Below, piece after piece: positions 6,101 through 9,503 of a stretch of DNA of 9,503 nt. The DNA comes from an uncultured bacterium (lineage in GTDB: Bacteria > Planctomycetota > Phycisphaerae > Sedimentisphaerales > Anaerobacaceae): NCBI GenBank assembly GCA_913009865.1, contig CAJVYK010000073.1, forward strand, positions 1 through 9,503. The letters are read 5' to 3'. The translations under genes were made by a program, and so were the position numbers. Numbering within the stretch: position 1 is the stretch's first letter; every line of letters starts with the position of its first letter. Under the pieces are notes generated by a model. The model was not told the DNA's origin and searched no databases. It saw only the letters and a program-made list of their open reading frames with translations.

Positions 6101-6694
6101 GTGAGCTGGGTCACGAAATACGAGATGCGAGATACGAGAAACGAATTTTATGAAGAGGTTGTCATCGCCGGCTTTGGCGGACAGGGTGTTATGTTAGCCG
6201 GCAAACTGCTGGCCCATACGGCAATGAAGCGAGGGCTTGAGGTAACTTATATGCCCAGCTACGGCGCCGAGGTTCGGGGCGGTACAGCCAATTGTATGGT
6301 TATTATCGCAGAGAGCAAAATCGCCTCGCCGGTGGTCAGCAGGCCCGATTCACTGATTGTAATGAACAAGGCCTCGCTGAGCAAATTCGCCGGCCGAGTT
6401 AAAGCCGGCGGACTGCTGGTTTTCAACAGCTCTTTGATTGACGGCGAGCCGGAACTGCCCGAGACAATCGAAATATCAGCAGTGCCGGCCGACGATATTG
6501 CCATTGAATTAGGCAATCTAAAAGCGGCTAATATGGTGGCCATGGGCGCATATTTGCAGAAACGAGGGCTGTTCGGCTCTGATGCAGCGGCAGATAGTTT
6601 GGCCGATGTTCTCGCCAAACGGCATCATCGAACATTGCCGGTCAATACCAAGGCCATCCACAGGGGCGCCGAATACGTGAAGCGTGAAACGTGA
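6101..6694 (+). CDS. 2-oxoacid:ferredoxin oxidoreductase gamma subunit
   Basis: This is the gamma (KorC/VorC-type) subunit, which completes the four-subunit enzyme. The family core begins at EEVVIAGFGGQGVMLAG (from about residue 18) and continues with MPSYGAEVRGGTANC, then a Rossmann-like region ending in NMVAMGAYLQ. The start is uncertain. GTG at 6101 lies 2 nt after the previous stop and ATG at 6125 is in frame, but both lie in or before a heptamer array (6113-6147), so the first 16 residues are largely repeat-encoded. The ATG right after the array (6150), where homologues would be expected to start, is out of frame. The last residues (YVKRET) and the stop are likewise read from the next array. 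Core sequence and length (189-197 residues) are normal, so function is probably intact. Confidence 0.9.
   Translation: MSWVTKYEMRDTRNEFYEEVVIAGFGGQGVMLAGKLLAHTAMKRGLEVTYMPSYGAEVRGGTANCMVIIAESKIASPVVSRPDSLIVMNKASLSKFAGRVKAGGLLVFNSSLIDGEPELPETIEISAVPADDIAIELGNLKAANMVAMGAYLQKRGLFGSDAAADSLADVLAKRHHRTLPVNTKAIHRGAEYVKRET
6113..6147. repeat. Heptamer array at the start of the gamma-subunit gene (array D)
   Basis: Five perfect-phase 7-bp units: ACGAAAT (6113-6119), ACGAGAT (6120-6126), GCGAGAT (6127-6133), ACGAGAA (6134-6140) and ACGAATT (6141-6147). They end 2 nt before an ATG (6150). Here the array is inside the open frame and encodes the N-terminal residues TKYEMRDTRNEF. Confidence 0.8.
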
Positions 6695-6727
6695 AGCGTA
6701 TCTCGCACGAGATACGAAATACGAAAC
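6675..6727. repeat. Two-sided heptamer array with palindromic centre (array E)
   Basis: The left part has ACGTGAA (6675-6681), GCGTGAA (6682-6688), ACGTGAA (6689-6695) and GCGTATC (6696-6702). The right part has ACGAGAT (6707-6713), ACGAAAT (6714-6720) and ACGAAAC (6721-6727). The centre is an inverted repeat, CGTATCTCG (6697-6705) against CGAGATACG (6708-6716), able to form a short hairpin in RNA or a cruciform in DNA. No T-run follows. The array contains the gamma-subunit stop (6692-6694) and ends 1 nt before the exbD ATG (6729). Confidence 0.82.
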
Positions 6728-6728
6728 T

Positions 6729-7202
6729 ATGCAAAGAGAGGTTTTAAAGAGAATTTCCGTCAGCCAAAGACGCACCTTTAGTTTGCGCATGGCGCCAATG
6801 ATAGATATGATATTTCTGCTGCTGATATTTTTTCTCGTAGCAGCGAAATGGAGGCCGGAAGAAAATTTTCTGCCGTTCCAACTGCCCACAGCACAGGCGC
6901 AAGACAGCGGGTTAGCAAAGCCAGAGCCCCTAATAATATACATTGACGCAACACAGACCGGCTGCCGGGTACAGGTGGGCCAGCTCTATACTGTCCAAAT
7001 AGAAAACAAAGAAATCGAGACGGGTTTGGCTGTGCTGATGGAAAAAATAGAAAAGTCCCTGCGCGAGCAAAAAAGATTCGCTACCGACCCGATAGAAATT
7101 GTTTGCGGCCCTGAAGTGAAATGGGAACATCTTGCAAAGATATATAATATATTCTTCGGTGCGGGCATGACCGATATCACATTCACAATGGTTGAGTTTT
7201 GA
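6729..7202 (+). CDS. ExbD/TolR family biopolymer transport protein
   Basis: This 157-residue inner-membrane protein has one N-terminal transmembrane helix (about 22-39) and a periplasmic domain. The segment MAPMIDMIFLLLIFFLV is the family signature; Asp26 matches the proton-path aspartate. The C-terminal part, with VKWEHLAKIYNIFFGAGMTDITF, fits the ExbD periplasmic fold. Such proteins work with an ExbB/TolQ/MotA-like partner to turn proton flow into force on periplasmic proteins, but no partner gene is visible in the window. The ATG at 6729 is chosen because an in-frame GTG at 6684 would add 15 residues, essentially all encoded by repeat array E. It follows the oxidoreductase genes by only 34 bases and overlaps or nearly abuts the next gene, so it may be co-transcribed with both. 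Confidence 0.88.
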   Translation: MQREVLKRISVSQRRTFSLRMAPMIDMIFLLLIFFLVAAKWRPEENFLPFQLPTAQAQDSGLAKPEPLIIYIDATQTGCRVQVGQLYTVQIENKEIETGLAVLMEKIEKSLREQKRFATDPIEIVCGPEVKWEHLAKIYNIFFGAGMTDITFTMVEF

Positions 7203-7237
7203 GTGCTAAACTACGAATTTTGAGTTATAAAACCAAA

Positions 7238-9409
7238 GTGAGAACATCAATCAAAGACACCCTTAAAGTCGCAGTTGCTCTGTGCATCGTGGTTTCCTGT
7301 TTATCCCTCCCTGCAGGTTCAGCCAATGCAATCCCTACTGCTGAGGACATTAACAGTCTCTCCGAAACAGTAAAGCTGACCGTAGATACATTTATGCAGG
7401 AAAGCCGCCCGCTTCGTCTGAGGTTTGAGTTCAGCGGGCGATTTTTAAACCCCGATGACAAAGATAATCTTCACGAACTTGCCAAAAAAGCCCGTGACCG
7501 CCTGCAGGCAATTACAAGGAACCAACAGGCGTTAAAAAACGAAATAGAGGATTATCAAGGAGATGACTGGGACGCTAAATACGGAGCGAACGGTCTGTGG
7601 AGAAAGCTGTTTGCCGACCTGTACACCACCACCTTGAACAAGTGCCAAATTGATTTCTATCTTGCACTATCGTCTCAGCAGCGGCAAAGAAATAAAATAT
7701 TACACAAAATACTGGCCCAGATAGATTCATTAGACACAACCTACCGCTCGGCTAATTCACAGCTTCTAAGGGCCAGTACCATAGCACTGCTTTCCCGGAC
7801 GGACCCGGCCTATAAATCCTTAGCAATGGAACAACTCGATTTGCTCATAACTCAGACGGATATTCCAGACGCAATTTACTTCAGGGCGGTAATAGAAAAA
7901 ATTAAATTAGTCGGCCAAACCGGGCCGGGCCAGTTAGATATATTGACCGAGGAACTTGTACGAAGCGATTGCGCCGGTGATTTAGAACTGATTTTGCCCC
8001 TGGCCTTTCTGCAGCAACGGTATGAGCCCACCGGCTTCGAGAAAACCGTCAGTCTGTTTCCCCAAACAGAAGATTTACTCGGCTCGCTGATACTGTCGGA
8101 TTTATCCGGCCGAATCGCACAGCAGCAAAGCTTACAGCGAATCAGTGTATTCGAAGCTGAACTGGCTGTGCAGGCCGCCTGGAAAAATGAGACCGAAGAC
8201 TATAAAATGCTATTGGACTATCTCTCAGGCACAGGAAAATTTCAAACGCCTCTAATACTTTACGTTACAGCGGCGGCATTTGCAGACTCGTCACCAACCA
8301 AAGCGGTTAATTTGCTGGTAAAGGCAAGTAACCTGCAGCAATCGAAAAAAAACAACCGGCTGGATATTAAAGCAGAGAAAATTGCCGCTCAGGCGGCACA
8401 ATTAGCGTACAATTTGTTTGCTGAGGATTCAAATAATTGTCGGCTTACTCTGACGGCCTTTGAAAATTGCCGCACAATAGCAAATGGTAAAATCGATGTA
8501 GAGCTGGAGTACCTCTACAGTATCGTCCTGAATAATTGCGGCCTGGCTGAAGAAGGCGGGAAACTGCTGCAAAAAATAGTTGACAGACCTGCGAAAAATC
8601 AGCGCATACGAGCAGAGGCAATAAGTACATATTGCCGATTACTTCTTGAGTCGAAAGATGAAAGCTCATTGCAGAAGGTCTTGAATATTTTAACCGAGGC
8701 CGAAACCGCCCGCGACCCCAACCTGAACGTTTTAAAATCAAGGGCGCTGCGGCGGTTGGACAGACTGGATGAATCGGCTAACTGTCTGCTTGCCGCAATC
8801 GAATCCAGCCGCTGCGAACTCGCCGGCGAAGCGATGGAACTGCTGTCGGAAATTATTGACGAAATCGAGCAGGTACAAACAGACGAATTTACCAAAATGG
8901 TGCAGGACTGCGAAAAATTGGCTAAAATTTGCTACGACTGTCTGGATGGCACACAGAAGCGGCGGGCAGGTCTGATACTGGCTGAAATAGCTGTCCTGGC
9001 GGCAGACAAAGATAAGGAAAAATTGTCGATGGTCGATAAACTGCTCGACAATCTGGCCGGAAATAATACGTCAAATAATGCGTCCGACAATGTGGATTTG
9101 CTGCGCTGCAGGGCCAGACTGCTCGGCAAGCAGAGAAAATTCAGCGAGGCGGCCGGCTTGTGGGCACAGATTTGCCGGATACGAAAGAACCAGTCGCCTT
9201 CGACAAGCCGGCGGAGCTGGAAATGGTGGCGAGCAAAGTTTTATCAGCTTTACTGCTGGGCGAAAATATCACAGGTAGAAAAACAAAACGTTCTGCATAC
9301 TATCGAGGTTCTCGAAAATAGTTTCTCCGATATTCCGCCGTTATGGGCTGAAAAATTGAACCTGCTAAAACAACAGTGCCTCAGCCAACTGATTGATGCA
9401 GGTAAATAA
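7238..9409 (+). CDS. Large exported helical-repeat (TPR-like) protein of unknown function
   Basis: I do not recognise a named family. From GTG at 7238 the product has 723 residues. It begins with a signal peptide: a basic start (MRTSIKDTLK), a hydrophobic stretch VAVALCIVVSCLSL, and a likely cleavage after SANA at about residue 31. The mature part is almost wholly helical and rich in Leu, Ala, Glu and Lys, with degenerate helix-turn-helix repeats resembling TPR. Examples are LKSRALRRLDRLDESANCL and LLRCRARLLGKQRKFSEAA; near the C terminus is an aromatic-basic patch SWKWWRAKFYQLYCW (from residue 660). No catalytic motif is seen. TTG at 7199 (overlapping the exbD stop by 3 bases) and TTG at 7220 are alternative starts. 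Placement after exbD suggests a periplasmic scaffold working with it. Confidence 0.75.
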   Translation: MRTSIKDTLKVAVALCIVVSCLSLPAGSANAIPTAEDINSLSETVKLTVDTFMQESRPLRLRFEFSGRFLNPDDKDNLHELAKKARDRLQAITRNQQALKNEIEDYQGDDWDAKYGANGLWRKLFADLYTTTLNKCQIDFYLALSSQQRQRNKILHKILAQIDSLDTTYRSANSQLLRASTIALLSRTDPAYKSLAMEQLDLLITQTDIPDAIYFRAVIEKIKLVGQTGPGQLDILTEELVRSDCAGDLELILPLAFLQQRYEPTGFEKTVSLFPQTEDLLGSLILSDLSGRIAQQQSLQRISVFEAELAVQAAWKNETEDYKMLLDYLSGTGKFQTPLILYVTAAAFADSSPTKAVNLLVKASNLQQSKKNNRLDIKAEKIAAQAAQLAYNLFAEDSNNCRLTLTAFENCRTIANGKIDVELEYLYSIVLNNCGLAEEGGKLLQKIVDRPAKNQRIRAEAISTYCRLLLESKDESSLQKVLNILTEAETARDPNLNVLKSRALRRLDRLDESANCLLAAIESSRCELAGEAMELLSEIIDEIEQVQTDEFTKMVQDCEKLAKICYDCLDGTQKRRAGLILAEIAVLAADKDKEKLSMVDKLLDNLAGNNTSNNASDNVDLLRCRARLLGKQRKFSEAAGLWAQICRIRKNQSPSTSRRSWKWWRAKFYQLYCWAKISQVEKQNVLHTIEVLENSFSDIPPLWAEKLNLLKQQCLSQLIDAGK

Positions 9410-9487
9410 CTTGCCTGAGCAGCTCTGCGGAGCTACAATACGTGAAACGAAAAACTATATCTCTAATATAAAAACAGGAAGATAATA
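9410..9487. other. Intergenic region with weak hairpin and heptamer remnant
   Basis: After the stop there is a 5-bp inverted repeat, AGCTC (9421-9425) and GAGCT (9430-9434), without a following T-run. A two-unit heptamer remnant comes next, then an AT-rich stretch. No clear promoter or terminator is seen. Confidence 0.35.
9440..9453. repeat. Two-unit heptamer remnant (array F)
   Basis: ACGTGAA (9440-9446) and ACGAAAA (9447-9453) match the units of arrays E and B. Unlike the other arrays it ends 34 nt before the next start codon, which here has its own Shine-Dalgarno. Confidence 0.5.
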
Positions 9488-9503
9488 ATGGCCAAGCGAA
9501 CTA
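9488..9503 (+). CDS. Start of a downstream gene, cut by the window edge
   Basis: An ATG at 9488 follows AGGA (9476-9479) with a spacing of 8 nt, a good ribosome-binding site. Only MAKRT can be read before the window ends, so no function can be assigned. Confidence 0.5.

Noticed and set aside
6675..6727. CRISPR array
   Set aside because: The repeat unit is only 7 bp with no spacers between units and no cas genes nearby.
9421..9434. Terminator after the large exported protein
   Set aside because: The stem is 5 bp and is followed by ACAATA, not a T-run.

Overview
The window reads as an anaerobic or facultatively anaerobic Gram-negative bacterium. Evidence for this is a ferredoxin-linked 2-oxoacid oxidoreductase operon, an ExbD-type inner-membrane protein, and a large secreted helical-repeat protein. 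The gene mix and moderate base composition would fit Planctomycetota (Phycisphaerae-like) or a related deep lineage such as Omnitrophota. No rRNA or other decisive marker is present, so this placement is a guess. All genes are on the + strand and tightly packed.

Layout. Bases 1-780 hold the 3' part of pabB (aminodeoxychorismate synthase component I), followed after an intervening gene by an aminotransferase class IV gene (1231-2100), probably pabC. Together they would make p-aminobenzoate for folate. Between them sits a four-helix-bundle (23S rRNA intervening-sequence protein family) gene, 856-1206. Next come a Nif3/YqfO-like metal-binding protein (2120-3232) and scpB (3229-3834), which overlap by 4 bp. 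A 156-base gap with a good sigma70-like promoter separates these from a second operon: ferredoxin (3991-4266), VorB-type alpha subunit (4276-5358), TPP subunit (5355-6098) and gamma subunit (6101-6694). These four form one oxidoreductase that oxidatively decarboxylates a 2-oxoacid to acyl-CoA and reduces ferredoxin. It is followed by exbD (6729-7202) and a roughly 720-residue exported helical-repeat protein (7238-9409). The first codons of another gene lie at the right edge.

The unusual content is in the junctions between genes. Most carry short arrays of 7-bp units of the form RCGNNNN, so a CG dinucleotide recurs every 7 bp. The arrays lie between one gene's stop and the next gene's start, often supply the stop codon, and usually end 1-3 nt before an ATG. 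The four-helix-bundle gene is enclosed by two such arrays in inverted orientation (750-782 and 1194-1226, 27 of 33 positions complementary). The mismatches occur only at the variable positions of the units. An ORF of this family inside complementary arms is the architecture of the intervening sequences of bacterial 23S rRNA, but here it sits in a protein-coding operon. This cassette and the array family are the main candidates for an undescribed system.
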